Shown: positions 16,353 to 25,696, counted from the first letter of the stretch. The stretch is 64,000 nt of DNA from Salinicola endophyticus (GCF_040536835.1 NZ_CP159578.1:4154001-4218000), one strand, 5' to 3'. Notes: generated by a model from the letters alone, not told the origin. Numbers and translations are program-made.

Positions 16353-16817
16353 TCACACCGGCAGCGGGCGGCTCTCGGCCAGCGCCTCCATGGCGAAATA
16401 GGAGGTCACGGTGTCGATCTCGAAGCCGTCGATCAGGCGCTGATAGATCAGGTCGAAGGCGCCGATATCACGCGCCACGATCTTGAGCATGTAGTCGTAA
16501 TCGCCGCCGATACGGTAGAAATCGATCACCTCGGGGATGCCCAGTACGTGCTCGCGGAACGCCGCCAGCCAGGCACGTGAATGGCTGCGGGTGCGGATCA
16601 TCGAGAACACCACCAGCCCGAAGCCGAGCGCCTGACGGCTCAGCACCAGCCGCCGCGCCTCGATCACGCCGGCCTCCTCGAGCTGTTTGACCCGCCGCCA
16701 GCAAGCGTTCTGGGAGAGATTGACGCGTTCGGCCAGCTCGCGCTGGGCGCAGCCGGGGTGCTGCTGCAGCTCGCGCAGGATGGCGAGGTTTAAATGATCC
16801 AATTTCACGCCACTCAT
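16353..16817 (-). CDS. Lrp/AsnC-family regulator
   Basis: A 154-residue feast/famine regulator: N-terminal helix-turn-helix (LDHLNLAILRELQQHPGCAQ...LSQNACWRRVKQLEEAGVI, roughly 6-60, shown in part) and a C-terminal RAM domain with 'IGGDYDYMLKIVARD', where the ligand-binding turn lies. It diverges from the class V aminotransferase at 16940 and precedes the hydroxyacid dehydrogenase; both are plausible targets for amino-acid-responsive control. Confidence 0.92.
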   Translation of the reverse strand: MSGVKLDHLNLAILRELQQHPGCAQRELAERVNLSQNACWRRVKQLEEAGVIEARRLVLSRQALGFGLVVFSMIRTRSHSRAWLAAFREHVLGIPEVIDFYRIGGDYDYMLKIVARDIGAFDLIYQRLIDGFEIDTVTSYFAMEALAESRPLPV

Positions 16818-16939
16818 GGGGTCAATTCACTCAATATTTGGGTCGATACCGGGTCATAACGAGAAATTTACCCGCCCGAGACGGGATATCATAGCCCCAT
16901 ACATCGCGCTTGCACGTCCTCCTCCGTGACGAGGCCTCC

Positions 16940-18382
16940 ATGACCACACTCGCCGACTTCCAACACGTTCTCTCCAGCCCCGACCTGCTGGCGCGCCTGC
17001 GCCAGGGCCTGATCGGCGACGACCTGCCGATCACCACGCCCTTCGGTCAGCGCCGCCTGCTCTACGCCGATTATGTCGCCTCCGGGCGCGCGCTGCGCCA
17101 GGTCGAGCGCTTCGTCAGCGAAGAGGTCCTGCCGTTCTATGCCAACTCGCACACCGAGGCGTCGCACTGCGGGCAGACCATGACCCGGCTGCGCCAGGAG
17201 GCACGGGCGCTGATCGCGCGGGAGCTCAACGCCGAGGATTGCCATGTGGTGTTCAGCGGCAGTGGCGCCACCGCCGGTATCAACCGGATCGTGGCACTGC
17301 TCGATATCGCCGCCGGGGTGGGCCGCGGCGAGCGCATCCGCGTGCTGGTCGGCCCCTACGAGCATCACTCCAACCTGCTCGCCTGGCGCGAGAGTGGCGC
17401 CGAGGTGGTCGAGATTCCCGAAGGCGAGGCCGGCGGGCCGGACCCGGCGGCGCTGGAGCAGGCGCTGGTGGAGGCCGCCGGCAGTGACCTGATCGTCGGC
17501 GCCTTCTCGGCCGCCTCCAACGTCACCGGCATCATCAGCGACGTCGACGACATCACGCGCCGGCTCAAGCGCCACGGTGCCCTGGCGATATGGGATTACG
17601 CCGGTGCCGGCCCCTATCTGGCGATGGACATGGCGCCCGCGCCGGACTGCCGCAAGGATGCCATCGTCTTCTCACCGCACAAGTTCGTCGGCGGCCCCGG
17701 CGCCTCCGGGGTCATGGTGGTGCGCGACAGCGTGGCGCGGCGGCACACGCCTTCGCTGCCCGGCGGCGGCACGGTCAGCTTCGTCTCACCCTGGGCGCAC
17801 CGCTACAGCGCCAACCTGGCGGCGCGCGAGGAGGGCGGCACACCGAACGTGATCGGTGACATCCGCGCCGCGCTGGCGCTGATGGTCAAGTCAGCGATCG
17901 GGCTGCCCGAGATCGCCCGCCGTGATGCCGAGCTGCGCCGCCGCGCCCTCGCCCACTGGGCCGACGAGCCGCGGCTGGCGCTGCTGGGGCGCCAGGATGT
18001 GGCGGCGCTGCCGATCTTCTCCTTCCGCGTACACGACGCCGACGGCGGCCTGATCCACCATCAGCTGTTTACCCGCATGCTCTCGGACCTCCATGGCATC
18101 CAGGCCCGCGGTGGCTGCGCCTGCGCCGGACCCTACGCCCATCGCCTGCTGGGGATCGACGCCTCCGCCTCGGCGGCACTAGTCGAACGCCTCGACCAGG
18201 GGCACGAACTGGAAAAGCCCGGCTGGGTACGGCTGAGCCTGCACCTACTCCACAGCGAAGAGCAGGTAGCGCGCCTTCTCGATGGCGTGCTCACGCTGGC
18301 CCGGGAAGCGCCGACCTGGGCCCGCCACTACCGCGCCGACCCGGCCACCGCACGCTTCCGGACCGAAACCGCCGAGGGATGA
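16940..18382 (+). CDS. Class V aminotransferase-fold PLP enzyme
   Basis: A 480-residue cytosolic PLP enzyme of the cysteine-desulfurase-like fold. Key segments: GSGATAGINR (108-117, phosphate loop), EHHSN (141-145), DYAGAGPYLAMD (219-230, cofactor aspartate) and FSPHKFVGGPGASG with the internal-aldimine Lys248. ARGGCACAGPYAHR near 395 is cysteine-rich, but I see no firm persulfide loop, so desulfurase activity is uncertain. ATG 16940 has GAGG 5 nt upstream; an in-frame TTG at 16910 is rejected. Divergent from an Lrp regulator, which suggests an amino-acid substrate. Confidence 0.88.
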   Translation: MTTLADFQHVLSSPDLLARLRQGLIGDDLPITTPFGQRRLLYADYVASGRALRQVERFVSEEVLPFYANSHTEASHCGQTMTRLRQEARALIARELNAEDCHVVFSGSGATAGINRIVALLDIAAGVGRGERIRVLVGPYEHHSNLLAWRESGAEVVEIPEGEAGGPDPAALEQALVEAAGSDLIVGAFSAASNVTGIISDVDDITRRLKRHGALAIWDYAGAGPYLAMDMAPAPDCRKDAIVFSPHKFVGGPGASGVMVVRDSVARRHTPSLPGGGTVSFVSPWAHRYSANLAAREEGGTPNVIGDIRAALALMVKSAIGLPEIARRDAELRRRALAHWADEPRLALLGRQDVAALPIFSFRVHDADGGLIHHQLFTRMLSDLHGIQARGGCACAGPYAHRLLGIDASASAALVERLDQGHELEKPGWVRLSLHLLHSEEQVARLLDGVLTLAREAPTWARHYRADPATARFRTETAEG

Positions 18383-18457
18383 CAGCCGCGCCGAGGCAGG
18401 TAAGATGACCGCTTTCGCCGCGCTAGTCGCGCCCGCTTTCCTGTTCGAGCCATCGCC

Positions 18458-19027
18458 ATGCCCCATCTGAGTCGCCGCCCCTTCGTCTTCCTGCGCCACG
18501 CCCAGAGCACGCGCAATCAGGAGCGGCGTATCGGCGGGCAGCACGACGTACCTCTCACCGCCCGCGGCGAGGCCGAGGCGCGCCGCGCTCAGGCGCTGGT
18601 CGGCGGGCTCGACTGGTCGCTGGCGGTCGCCAGCCCGCTGGTGCGCGCCCGCCACACTGCCGAGCTGGCGCTGGGGCGCGCCCCCGACCGTCTGGAAGAG
18701 GGGCTGATGGAGCGCCACTGGGGCGATCTGGAGGGGCAGCCGATCCCCACCGCAATCCCCTATACCGACACGCCGCCCAACGGCGAAGCCTGGGAGGCGT
18801 TCGTCACTCGCATCGCCACCACCCTCAATGCGCTGCTCGACGAAGCCGACACCCCGCTGGTGGTGGGCCACTCCGGGCTGGTACGCGCGGTGCGCTGGCT
18901 CACCAGCGGCAGCCCCACCGGCCCGCGCTCGGCCAACGCCATCCCGCTGTGGATCGCCCCTGCCACCGGCGACCGATGGGACATTCGCGACTTTACCGCC
19001 GCAGACCGCGCCCGGATCGTACGTTAG
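18458..19027 (+). CDS. Histidine phosphatase superfamily protein
   Basis: A 189-residue member of the phosphoglycerate-mutase-like branch. The phospho-accepting histidine is in FLRHAQSTRNQERRIGG (RHAxS instead of RHGxS), the second active-site histidine in VVGHSGLVRA, and the acid in LMERHWGDLEG. These are complete, so an active phosphatase or mutase is expected; substrate unknown. The gene starts 76 bp after the class V aminotransferase. Confidence 0.88.
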   Translation: MPHLSRRPFVFLRHAQSTRNQERRIGGQHDVPLTARGEAEARRAQALVGGLDWSLAVASPLVRARHTAELALGRAPDRLEEGLMERHWGDLEGQPIPTAIPYTDTPPNGEAWEAFVTRIATTLNALLDEADTPLVVGHSGLVRAVRWLTSGSPTGPRSANAIPLWIAPATGDRWDIRDFTAADRARIVR

Positions 19028-19105
19028 CGCGCGGGCGAACCATCACCGCTACTCAGGCAGCGGCGCAGCAGGGTGCGCCGCGTTGACCTACTCATGAATA
19101 AAAAT

Positions 19106-19124
19106 GATAATGATTATCTTTAAT
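19106..19124. promoter_or_regulatory. Fur box upstream of the siderophore uptake genes
   Basis: GATAAT-GATTAT-C-TTTAAT matches the 19-bp Fur consensus at about 15 of 19 positions and lies in an AT-rich patch 20 bp before the substrate-binding protein start. Iron-dependent repression of the two following genes is expected. Confidence 0.75.
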
Positions 19125-19144
19125 CAACTAGAAAAATACTGCCG

Positions 19145-20395
19145 ATGCTCGCCTGCCACGGCCGCTCCGCCTCTTCCCTGCGCCGCTGGCGCCGATCGCT
19201 TCATCGTCTGATCCTCTGCGCCAGCCTGCTGGCGAGTCTGTTGCTTCTCGCCAGCGTGGCCAACGCCGCAGACCACGACGACACCGACACCCGGACGCGC
19301 GCCGATGCGCCCGCCGCGACCCGCTATCCGCTACAGGTGACCGACCTCGCCGGGCGCGTGGTGACCCTCGACCACGCGCCTCGGCGCATCTTCCTCGACG
19401 ATCCCCGGCATCTGCTGGCGCTGGCAGCGCTGCTGCCCGATCCGGTGGCCCGCCTGAGCGGCTGGCACGGCTCGCTCGCCGACTTCGACCCCGAAGCCCA
19501 GGCGCGCTTCACCCACGCCTTCCCCGCCCTGGCCCAGTTACCGGTACTGGCGGGTGGCGATCCGCTGCCCAGCGCCGAGGCGCTGCTAACGCTCGCACCG
19601 GATCTGATCCTGGTCAATCGCGCCCGCTACGGCGCCATCCGCGGTACCCGGCTGCTGGCACAGCTCGATGCCCTGGGCATCCCGGTGCTGTTCATCGATT
19701 TCCAGCAGCACCCGCTGACGGATACCCGCCCCTCGCTGACCCTGCTGGGTCGCGCGCTCGACGTCCAGCCCCGGGCGGCGGCGCTGAACCGGCGGCTGGC
19801 CGAGCTGGAGGCAGCGGTCGCCGACTGCGTCGATGCTGCCGCCCATGACACCACCAGAGACACCTCTCCCAGCGTACTGATCGACATCGCCCCCGGCCTC
19901 AAGGTGGGGTGCTGTCGCAGCAACTTCGATAGCGGCCTGGCGGACCTGGTGGCCCGGGCCGGCGGCGACAACATCGCCGCCGACATGACCCCGGGCAGCG
20001 AGAACGTGCTCAATCCGGAAGCGATTCTGGCACGCGACCCGGCGGTCATCATCGCCACCGCGGCCCAGTGGCCGGCGGGGGGCTCGGTGCGCGCCGGTTT
20101 CGGCGTCACCCCCGCGCAGACACAGCGGGACCTGGCCGATGTCGTCAACCGCCGCCCGGGCTGGGCGACGCTTTCCGCGGTCAACCAGGGGGGCCTCCAC
20201 GCCCTCTGGCACGGCTATCACCAGAGCCCCTTCAGCGCCCTCGCGCTGACAGCCATCGCCCGCTGGCTGCATCCCCAGGCGTGCGCCGCACTCGATCCTG
20301 CTGGGGCGCAGCAGGCGCTGTTCCGCGACTTCCTGCCGATCGCCGCCGACGGCACCTTCCGCGCCACCTATGGCGAGGCGCCTCCCGAACGCTGA
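19145..20395 (+). CDS. ABC transporter substrate-binding protein, iron-siderophore/haem type
   Basis: A 416-residue exported class III binding protein. The signal peptide is LILCASLLASLLLLASVANA with cleavage near residue 42. The mature part starts the typical FepB/BtuF-like domain at YPLQVTDLAGRVVTLDHAPRRI, with a second lobe around 'AGGDNIAADM...ENVLNPEAILARDPAVIIAT'. It should deliver an iron chelate to an inner-membrane permease, but no permease or ATPase gene follows. ATG 19145 has no clear ribosome site; it is 20 bp after a Fur box. The downstream TonB receptor is probably in the same regulon. Confidence 0.85.
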   Translation: MLACHGRSASSLRRWRRSLHRLILCASLLASLLLLASVANAADHDDTDTRTRADAPAATRYPLQVTDLAGRVVTLDHAPRRIFLDDPRHLLALAALLPDPVARLSGWHGSLADFDPEAQARFTHAFPALAQLPVLAGGDPLPSAEALLTLAPDLILVNRARYGAIRGTRLLAQLDALGIPVLFIDFQQHPLTDTRPSLTLLGRALDVQPRAAALNRRLAELEAAVADCVDAAAHDTTRDTSPSVLIDIAPGLKVGCCRSNFDSGLADLVARAGGDNIAADMTPGSENVLNPEAILARDPAVIIATAAQWPAGGSVRAGFGVTPAQTQRDLADVVNRRPGWATLSAVNQGGLHALWHGYHQSPFSALALTAIARWLHPQACAALDPAGAQQALFRDFLPIAADGTFRATYGEAPPER

Positions 20396-20545
20396 TCACC
20401 CCACGCCGCGCCAACGACGCACCACGACGTTCAGCGACGTTCAACGACAACAAGCCAAGACGCTCGACAACAACAAGTCACGACGACCTTCAACGACAAC
20501 GCACCGGCACCGAGCGCCACTCGACGCCGCCAGGGAACACCACAC
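20396..20545. repeat. Spacer with degenerate CGAC/CAACGACAAC repeats
   Basis: The 150-bp gap between the binding protein and the receptor has many degenerate copies of a GACGTTCA-GCGAC / TTCAACGACAACAA word (about 20424-20507). It has no T-run hairpin that would clearly end the upstream transcript, so co-transcription of both genes remains possible. Confidence 0.5.
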
Positions 20546-22675
20546 ATGACTGCACGATCCTTTGCCCCAGGGCGCGCCCTGCCGCGCTGGCAGCCACTCG
20601 CCGCCATGCTGGCGCTGTTGCCACTCACACCGGCGCACGCCGAAGACACCGGCGAGGTCGCGCTCGACCCGGTGGTGGTCAGCGCCCGGGCTACGGGTGA
20701 CGCCAGTGAAGGCTACCGCCCCGGCGCCTCGGACCTCGCCACCGGCCGGCGCACCGATTTTCTCTCCCAGGCACGCACCGTCGACGCGCTCACGCCGCAG
20801 CTGCTCGCGGACATCGGCGCCGACTCCCTGACCGATGCCATGGCGTTCGTCGCCGGGGTCACCCAAGGCAACACCATGGGCGGTACCGAAGCCGGCTTCA
20901 TCAAGCGCGGCTTCGGCAGCAACAGCGACGGCTCGATCCTGCGCGACGGCATCCGCCAGCCGCGCGATACCTTTCCGCTGTTCACCACCGAACGCATCGA
21001 CGTGCTCAAGGGGCCGAGCTCGTTTCGCTACGGCATCCAGGAGCCTGGCGGTGTGATCAACATCGTCAGCAAGAAGCCGCAGTACACCTGGCAGCGCACC
21101 CTCAGCGGCAAGGGCAGTTCGTTCGGCGGCGGTGATGCCAGCGTCGACGTCACCGGCCCGCTGGGCGACAGCGGCGCGGCATTCCGGTTCATCGTCGGCC
21201 AGCAGGACGAGAATAGCTGGCGCGACTTCGGCAGCCACCGCCAGACAGTGGTGGCGCCCTCGCTGAGCTGGGAGGACGACGACACCCGGCTGTGGTTCGC
21301 CTATACCTATCGCGATTACGATCTGACGCTGGATCGCGGTACCGCCTTCGTCGACGGTGACCCCGTCGATGTCCCGCGCAAGCGCCGGTTCGACGAGCCG
21401 TGGTCGCGGGTGACCGGTCACGATCAGTCGTTCAGCGCGCGCTGGGAGCAGGATCTGAATCGCGCCTGGACCAGCCGCCTGACCTACGGCTGGACCCGGC
21501 GCCAGTACGACGACGGCCAGCCGCGGGTGCTCAGCGTCAGCGAGGACGGCACCGCGAGGCGTCGCGCCGATGCCAATCGCGGCTTCGACCGCCGGGTGAT
21601 CTATACCGCCGCCGAACTGCTCGGCGACGTCGAGCTGGCGGGCATCCGCCACGAGATGACCGTCGGACTCGACCACGAGCGCCGCCGCGACTACCTGGCC
21701 GACCGCTATCGCGGTGCCACCGATACGATCTCGATCTACGCCCCGCATCACGGTGATCTGACCCTGGACGGCGCCCGCTACGACAGCGCACGCAGCCATC
21801 GCCTGGACGAGATCGATAGCACCGCGGCCTATATCGACGACTCGCTGCATCTCGGCGAACGCTGGATTCTGGGGCTCGGCGGGCGCTATCAGATGACCGA
21901 ACAATATGGCGGCCAGGGCCGCCCCTTCGTGGTCGCGACCGACACCGACGACACGCTCTTTCTGCCCCATGCCAGCCTGCTCTACCAGATCGACCCGCTG
22001 ACCTCGACCTATGTCAGCTACAGCGAATCCTTCGTGCCCAACACGCCGGACAGCGACACCGGTCAGCGCTTCGATCCCGAGCGGGGCCGCGGCTGGGAGG
22101 CCGGGCTCAAGCGCCGCCTGCTCGACGAGCGGGTGGAGGCGGCACTGGCCTACTTCGAGATCACCAAGGAGAACGTCGTGGTGAGCGACAACGGCGTGTC
22201 GCGGGCGGTGGGCAAGAGCCGCGCCAGAGGCGCGGGGATGTCGCTGCAGGGCCAGCTGACCGAGCGGCTGTCGCTGCTGGCCAACTACGCCTACACCGAT
22301 GCCGAGGTCATCGAGGACGCCGACGGCGGCACCGCCGGCAACGCGCTACCCAACGTGGCACGTCACACCGCCGCGCTGCTGCTGGCACAGGAGCTGGCAC
22401 TCGACCCCGACACCGGCCGCTGGCGGGTCGGTGGCGGGCTGCGCTACGTGGGCAGCCGCGAAGGCGACAGCGACAACAGCTTCCGCCTCGACGCCTACAC
22501 CGTCGCCGACGCTTTCGTCGCCTGGGAGACCCGTTGGCTGGGCGACGCCACCCATCTCCAGCTCAACGTCCACAACCTGTTCGACACCACCTACTACCCC
22601 TCGAGCGGCGGCGATACGCGGGTGGTGGTGGGCGATCCGCTGGAAGTCACGCTGCAGGCCAGCGTGACGTTCTAG
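20546..22675 (+). CDS. TonB-dependent siderophore receptor
   Basis: A 709-residue outer-membrane receptor. A signal peptide (LAAMLALLPLTPAHA) ends near residue 32, followed by a TonB box-like DPVVVSARA, a plug domain (about 55-165, with 'RGFGSNSDGSILRDGIRQPRDTF' and 'ERIDVLKGPSSFRYG...GGVINIVSKKP') and a long beta-barrel ending in the terminal aromatic LQASVTF. The layout is that of FhuA/FpvA-type ferric-siderophore receptors. Length is typical. It lies downstream of the Fur-boxed binding protein. Confidence 0.93.
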   Translation: MTARSFAPGRALPRWQPLAAMLALLPLTPAHAEDTGEVALDPVVVSARATGDASEGYRPGASDLATGRRTDFLSQARTVDALTPQLLADIGADSLTDAMAFVAGVTQGNTMGGTEAGFIKRGFGSNSDGSILRDGIRQPRDTFPLFTTERIDVLKGPSSFRYGIQEPGGVINIVSKKPQYTWQRTLSGKGSSFGGGDASVDVTGPLGDSGAAFRFIVGQQDENSWRDFGSHRQTVVAPSLSWEDDDTRLWFAYTYRDYDLTLDRGTAFVDGDPVDVPRKRRFDEPWSRVTGHDQSFSARWEQDLNRAWTSRLTYGWTRRQYDDGQPRVLSVSEDGTARRRADANRGFDRRVIYTAAELLGDVELAGIRHEMTVGLDHERRRDYLADRYRGATDTISIYAPHHGDLTLDGARYDSARSHRLDEIDSTAAYIDDSLHLGERWILGLGGRYQMTEQYGGQGRPFVVATDTDDTLFLPHASLLYQIDPLTSTYVSYSESFVPNTPDSDTGQRFDPERGRGWEAGLKRRLLDERVEAALAYFEITKENVVVSDNGVSRAVGKSRARGAGMSLQGQLTERLSLLANYAYTDAEVIEDADGGTAGNALPNVARHTAALLLAQELALDPDTGRWRVGGGLRYVGSREGDSDNSFRLDAYTVADAFVAWETRWLGDATHLQLNVHNLFDTTYYPSSGGDTRVVVGDPLEVTLQASVTF

Positions 22676-22706
22676 CGTGGCTGATTCACGCGTTCTCCCG
22701 TGACCG

Positions 22707-23492
22707 TCAACACCCCATGACGGTCGCGAGATCCAACCCAACCACCCGACCGTGCCAGCTGTCGTTCTGGCGGGTGGCGATAACGAGCGCGTCATGGTCG
22801 TCGGCCACGGCCAATGGGCCTGAATCGGTCCAGAAGCCACTGCCTCCGATCGCCGCCATACCGCCGCTGGTGCCATTGTGGTTGGCCATGCCGACCAGCA
22901 TGGCGTAACGCTCGGCGATCTCGGCCAGGCGCCGAGTATCGGCGTCATAGCCGCCCGCGGTGATCAAGGCGCCGGCGAGATAGACAGTCGCGCCCAGCGA
23001 TGCACACTCGTCCGCATGCGCAGGGGCGTTGGTATCGGCACAGATGGCGAAGGCCACGCGCTCACCGCCGAGCTCGCAAACGAGCTGCGTCTCGCCGACT
23101 TCGAAGGCGGCCTCTTCCCCGGGATGCAGATAGCGCTTGGCATAGGTCAGAGGCTCACCGCCCGCCGGGTCGAAGATCACCACCCCGACCCGGGGCCGGG
23201 TTTCACCGTTCAGCGGCAGCCCCGCCACCACGTGCATGCCTCGGCGCTCGGCCGCTGCACGCAACGGCGCCAGACGCTCGCTGCGTGGCGACAAGGCCAG
23301 CGCGGCGGCCAGACCGGGCTCGTAGCCGGTCAACGAGAGTTCGGGAAACACCAGCAGCGAGACACCTTGGCGTGCGGCCGCCTCGACCGCCGCCACGTGC
23401 CTCGCCAGGTTGGCGTCGAGATCGCCGGCCTGCGCCGCCAGCTGTACCAGGCCGATCACCAGCTCGGATCGCGCAGACGTCGCCTCAGTCAT
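22707..23492 (-). CDS. Carbon-nitrogen hydrolase (nitrilase superfamily amidase)
   Basis: A 261-residue cytosolic hydrolase with the complete nitrilase-superfamily triad: Glu51 in [12 protein letters not shown], Lys119 in [11 protein letters not shown] and Cys151 in AICADTNAP. Members cleave amides, ureido compounds or nitriles. The start overlaps the pyrC stop by 8 bp, which implies translational coupling with dihydroorotase and hints at a substrate linked to pyrimidine or carbamoyl metabolism (inference). It converges on the TonB receptor gene, 31 bp away. Confidence 0.9.
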   Translation of the reverse strand: MTEATSARSELVIGLVQLAAQAGDLDANLARHVAAVEAAARQGVSLLVFPELSLTGYEPGLAAALALSPRSERLAPLRAAAERRGMHVVAGLPLNGETRPRVGVVIFDPAGGEPLTYAKRYLHPGEEAAFEVGETQLVCELGGERVAFAICADTNAPAHADECASLGATVYLAGALITAGGYDADTRRLAEIAERYAMLVGMANHNGTSGGMAAIGGSGFWTDSGPLAVADDHDALVIATRQNDSWHGRVVGLDLATVMGC

Positions 23493-24537
23493 TCAGCGTC
23501 GTCTTCCAGGTCAGCGATTCACCGGCCTTGTAGGGTATGAAGGTGTTCTCGCCCTCGCCCACGCTGGGCGCCACCGGCGTGGGCTGGCGCGTCAGCGTGA
23601 CGGTGCCTTCATTCAGCGGCAAACGGTAGAAACGCGGGCCGTTCTCGGAGCAGAACGCTTCGAAGTGATCGAGCGCCCCTTCCTGCTCGAAGACATCGGC
23701 GTAGACCGACAGCGCCGCCTCGGCATTGAACACCCCGGCGCAGCCGCAGGCGGTCTCCTTGGCGGCACACACGTGCGGCGCGGAGTCGGTGCCGAGAAAG
23801 AAGCGCGGATGGCCGCTGGCCACCGCGCGGCGCAGGGCCGCCTGGTGCTCCTGACGCTTGAGAATCGGCAGGCAGTAGAGATGCGGGCGGATACCGCCGA
23901 CCAGCATGTCGTTGCGGTTCTGGGCCAGGTGCTGCGGGGTGAGGGTGGCGCCCAGGTACTCGTCTCCCTCGAGCACGAACTGGGCCGCATCCTTGGTAGT
24001 GATGTGCTCGAACACCACGCGCAGTTCGGGGAACTGGCGGCGGATATCGCTCATCACCTCGTCGATGAAGACCTTCTCGCGGTCGAAGATATCGATCTCG
24101 CCCCGCGTAACCTCGCCGTGCACCAGCAGCGGCATGCCGATGCGCTGCATCGTCTCCAGCAGCGGGTAGACGTCGCTGATGCGCTTGACCCCGTGCTGGG
24201 AGTTGGTGGTGGCGTTGGCCGGATAGAGCTTGGCCGCAGTGAAGACGCCATCGGCGTGTCCACGGGTCAGCGTCTCGGCGCTCACGCTCTCGTTGAGATA
24301 GCAGGTCATCAGCGGAGTGAAATCGTGACCGGTGGGCAGCGCGGCGAGAATACGCTCACGATAGGCCGCGGCGGCCTCGACCGTGGTCACCGGCGGCGCC
24401 AGGTTGGGCATGACGATGGCGCGGGCGAAGGTCGCGCTGGTGTAGGGCAGCACGGTGCGGGTGATCGCGTCGTCGCGCAGGTGCAGGTGCCAGTCGTCGG
24501 GGCGGCGGAGGGTGAGCGTGTCGGGCGCGGCGGTCAT
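23485..24537 (-). CDS. pyrC: Dihydroorotase, class II (PyrC)
   Basis: A 350-residue zinc amidohydrolase catalysing the third step of pyrimidine synthesis, N-carbamoyl-L-aspartate to dihydroorotate. The first metal motif is DDWHLHLRD (14-22); the carboxylated lysine is in [16 protein letters not shown]; further zinc ligands are in LLVHGEV and FEHITTKD; the catalytic aspartate is in FLGTDSAPH. Length fits the E. coli-type short class. AGGAG precedes ATG 24537. Upstream and divergent is the Xre-RES pair. Confidence 0.96.
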   Translation of the reverse strand: MTAAPDTLTLRRPDDWHLHLRDDAITRTVLPYTSATFARAIVMPNLAPPVTTVEAAAAYRERILAALPTGHDFTPLMTCYLNESVSAETLTRGHADGVFTAAKLYPANATTNSQHGVKRISDVYPLLETMQRIGMPLLVHGEVTRGEIDIFDREKVFIDEVMSDIRRQFPELRVVFEHITTKDAAQFVLEGDEYLGATLTPQHLAQNRNDMLVGGIRPHLYCLPILKRQEHQAALRRAVASGHPRFFLGTDSAPHVCAAKETACGCAGVFNAEAALSVYADVFEQEGALDHFEAFCSENGPRFYRLPLNEGTVTLTRQPTPVAPSVGEGENTFIPYKAGESLTWKTTLND

Positions 24538-24613
24538 CGGAGACTCCTGGCAGGGGTGAACGAGGGGCTCGTAGCATATCAGAGCCCGCGAGGCCCGGGG
24601 GATGCCGCTCGAG

Positions 24614-24652
24614 ATGACATCTTGCGCCAGATGGCGCTATGATTTTGTCATA
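24614..24652 (+). promoter_or_regulatory. Promoter with overlapping operator of the Xre-RES toxin-antitoxin pair
   Basis: ATGACA (24614-24619), 18 bp, TATGAT (24638-24643) form a plausible promoter. A perfect dyad TATGA-N5-TCATA (24638-24652) covers the -10 box, where antitoxin binding would block transcription. ATGGCG occurs twice around it (24631, 24652). Confidence 0.55.
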
Positions 24653-24677
24653 TGGCGAACGCCTTGAGGAGTTCAGC

Positions 24678-25148
24678 ATGACGACCACCCCGTTCGAGCC
24701 CTCCCTGGAGCCCAGCATCAGTGAGCGGGCAATCCGCCGCCTCACGGGTAAACGCCGGGTCGCGGTCACCTCACCCTTCGAAATCCATCGCCTCATCGAG
24801 AAAGGCTTTGCGTCGTCAGGGGTGATCAAGTTCTTCGAAGAGGTCGATCTGCTTCAGGACAGAAAGATCGCGGTCAAAGTCCTCGGGGTATCCGAACGCA
24901 CCCTGTATCGCCGGCGGGACAAACCCGACACCCTCAGCCCGGAAGAGAGCGGCCGCGCCTGGCGCTTCGCCGAAACGCTCACCCGCGCAGAAGACGTCTT
25001 CGGCAGCACCGAAGCCGCCCAGCGCTGGCTGGATACCCCGGCCATGGCCCTGGAGGGGCGTAAGCCGCTGGACCTGATCACCACCCCGGTCGGCCATGAC
25101 CTGGTCGATGACCTACTGACGCGTCTGGACTACGGGGTCTACACCTGA
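24678..25148 (+). CDS. Xre/MbcA/ParS-type antitoxin (DUF2384)
   Basis: A 156-residue antitoxin. The N-terminal part contains a helix-turn-helix-like segment (KIAVKVLGVSERTLYRRRD); the C-terminal DUF2384/MbcA-ParS domain is seen as LTRAEDVFGSTEAAQRWLDTPAMALEGRKPLDL (quoted in part: FGSTEAAQRWLD, ALEGRKPLDLI). It neutralises the RES toxin and represses its own promoter. GAGGAG precedes ATG 24678; the in-frame ATG at 24639 is within the presumed promoter and is rejected. Toxin start follows the stop by 2 nt. Confidence 0.92.
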   Translation: MTTTPFEPSLEPSISERAIRRLTGKRRVAVTSPFEIHRLIEKGFASSGVIKFFEEVDLLQDRKIAVKVLGVSERTLYRRRDKPDTLSPEESGRAWRFAETLTRAEDVFGSTEAAQRWLDTPAMALEGRKPLDLITTPVGHDLVDDLLTRLDYGVYT

Positions 25149-25150
25149 CG

Positions 25151-25642
25151 ATGGCCGCCGCGAGCCGAAGCCTCCGGTTCTGGCGCCTGGAACGCGACCG
25201 CCATGTCGCCACCTGGGAGAAAGGCATCGGCGCAGAGCGCGCGGGCGGGCGCTGGAACTCCCCCGGCCGGCCCGCCGTGTATGGCTCGCTGGATGCGGCC
25301 ACCGCGATACTCGAAGTCGCGGTTCACAAGGGCTTCGCGACCCTGGATACCGACCCGCACACACTCCTGTGCATCGAGATTCCGGACCCGAGCTGCATAC
25401 ATTGGGTGGACGCCGAGACGCTGCCGAATCCCAACTGGCTGGTGCCGGGCACGCCCAGCGCGGGCCAGCAGCGCTACGGCGACACTCTGCTCGAGGCCCA
25501 CCCCTTCTTCGTCGTGCCCTCGACCGTGTCGCGCCACAGCGCGAACCTGGTAATGAACCCGCATGCCGCCCAGGGCCAGTATCGCGTGGTCCTGCAAGAG
25601 CGATTCTCGCTCGACACCCGTCTGAACCCGCCCTCGCGTTAG
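25151..25642 (+). CDS. RES-domain toxin (NAD+-degrading)
   Basis: A 163-residue toxin of the RES family, named for conserved Arg, Glu and Ser. Visible are GGRWNSPGRPAVYGS (Arg34, Tyr44), AILEVAVH (Glu55) and VVPSTVSRHSANLVMNP (the serine). Characterised relatives deplete cellular NAD+ by phosphorolysis or hydrolysis, causing growth arrest. It is 2 nt after its antitoxin, so both are co-translated. Confidence 0.92.
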   Translation: MAAASRSLRFWRLERDRHVATWEKGIGAERAGGRWNSPGRPAVYGSLDAATAILEVAVHKGFATLDTDPHTLLCIEIPDPSCIHWVDAETLPNPNWLVPGTPSAGQQRYGDTLLEAHPFFVVPSTVSRHSANLVMNPHAAQGQYRVVLQERFSLDTRLNPPSR

Positions 25643-25651
25643 GCGTTATAG

Positions 25652-25692
25652 GTGAGACGGAGGCTGTGCATTCTGGACACGCTCCGACTCAC
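25652..25692. terminator. Candidate hairpin between convergent RES toxin and MFS genes
   Basis: GTGAGACGGAG (25652-25662) pairs with CTCCGACTCAC (25682-25692) with one mismatch and a 19-nt loop. No T-run follows, so terminator function is weakly supported. Confidence 0.35.
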
Positions 25693-25696
25693 ACCC

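Noticed and set aside
20424-20507. Repeat-rich spacer considered as a CRISPR array
   Set aside because: Units are degenerate, of uneven length and without regular spacers; no cas genes nearby.
24639-24677. Earlier ATG as start of the antitoxin
   Set aside because: It lies inside the -10 element and operator dyad, whereas ATG 24678 has a GAGGAG ribosome site.
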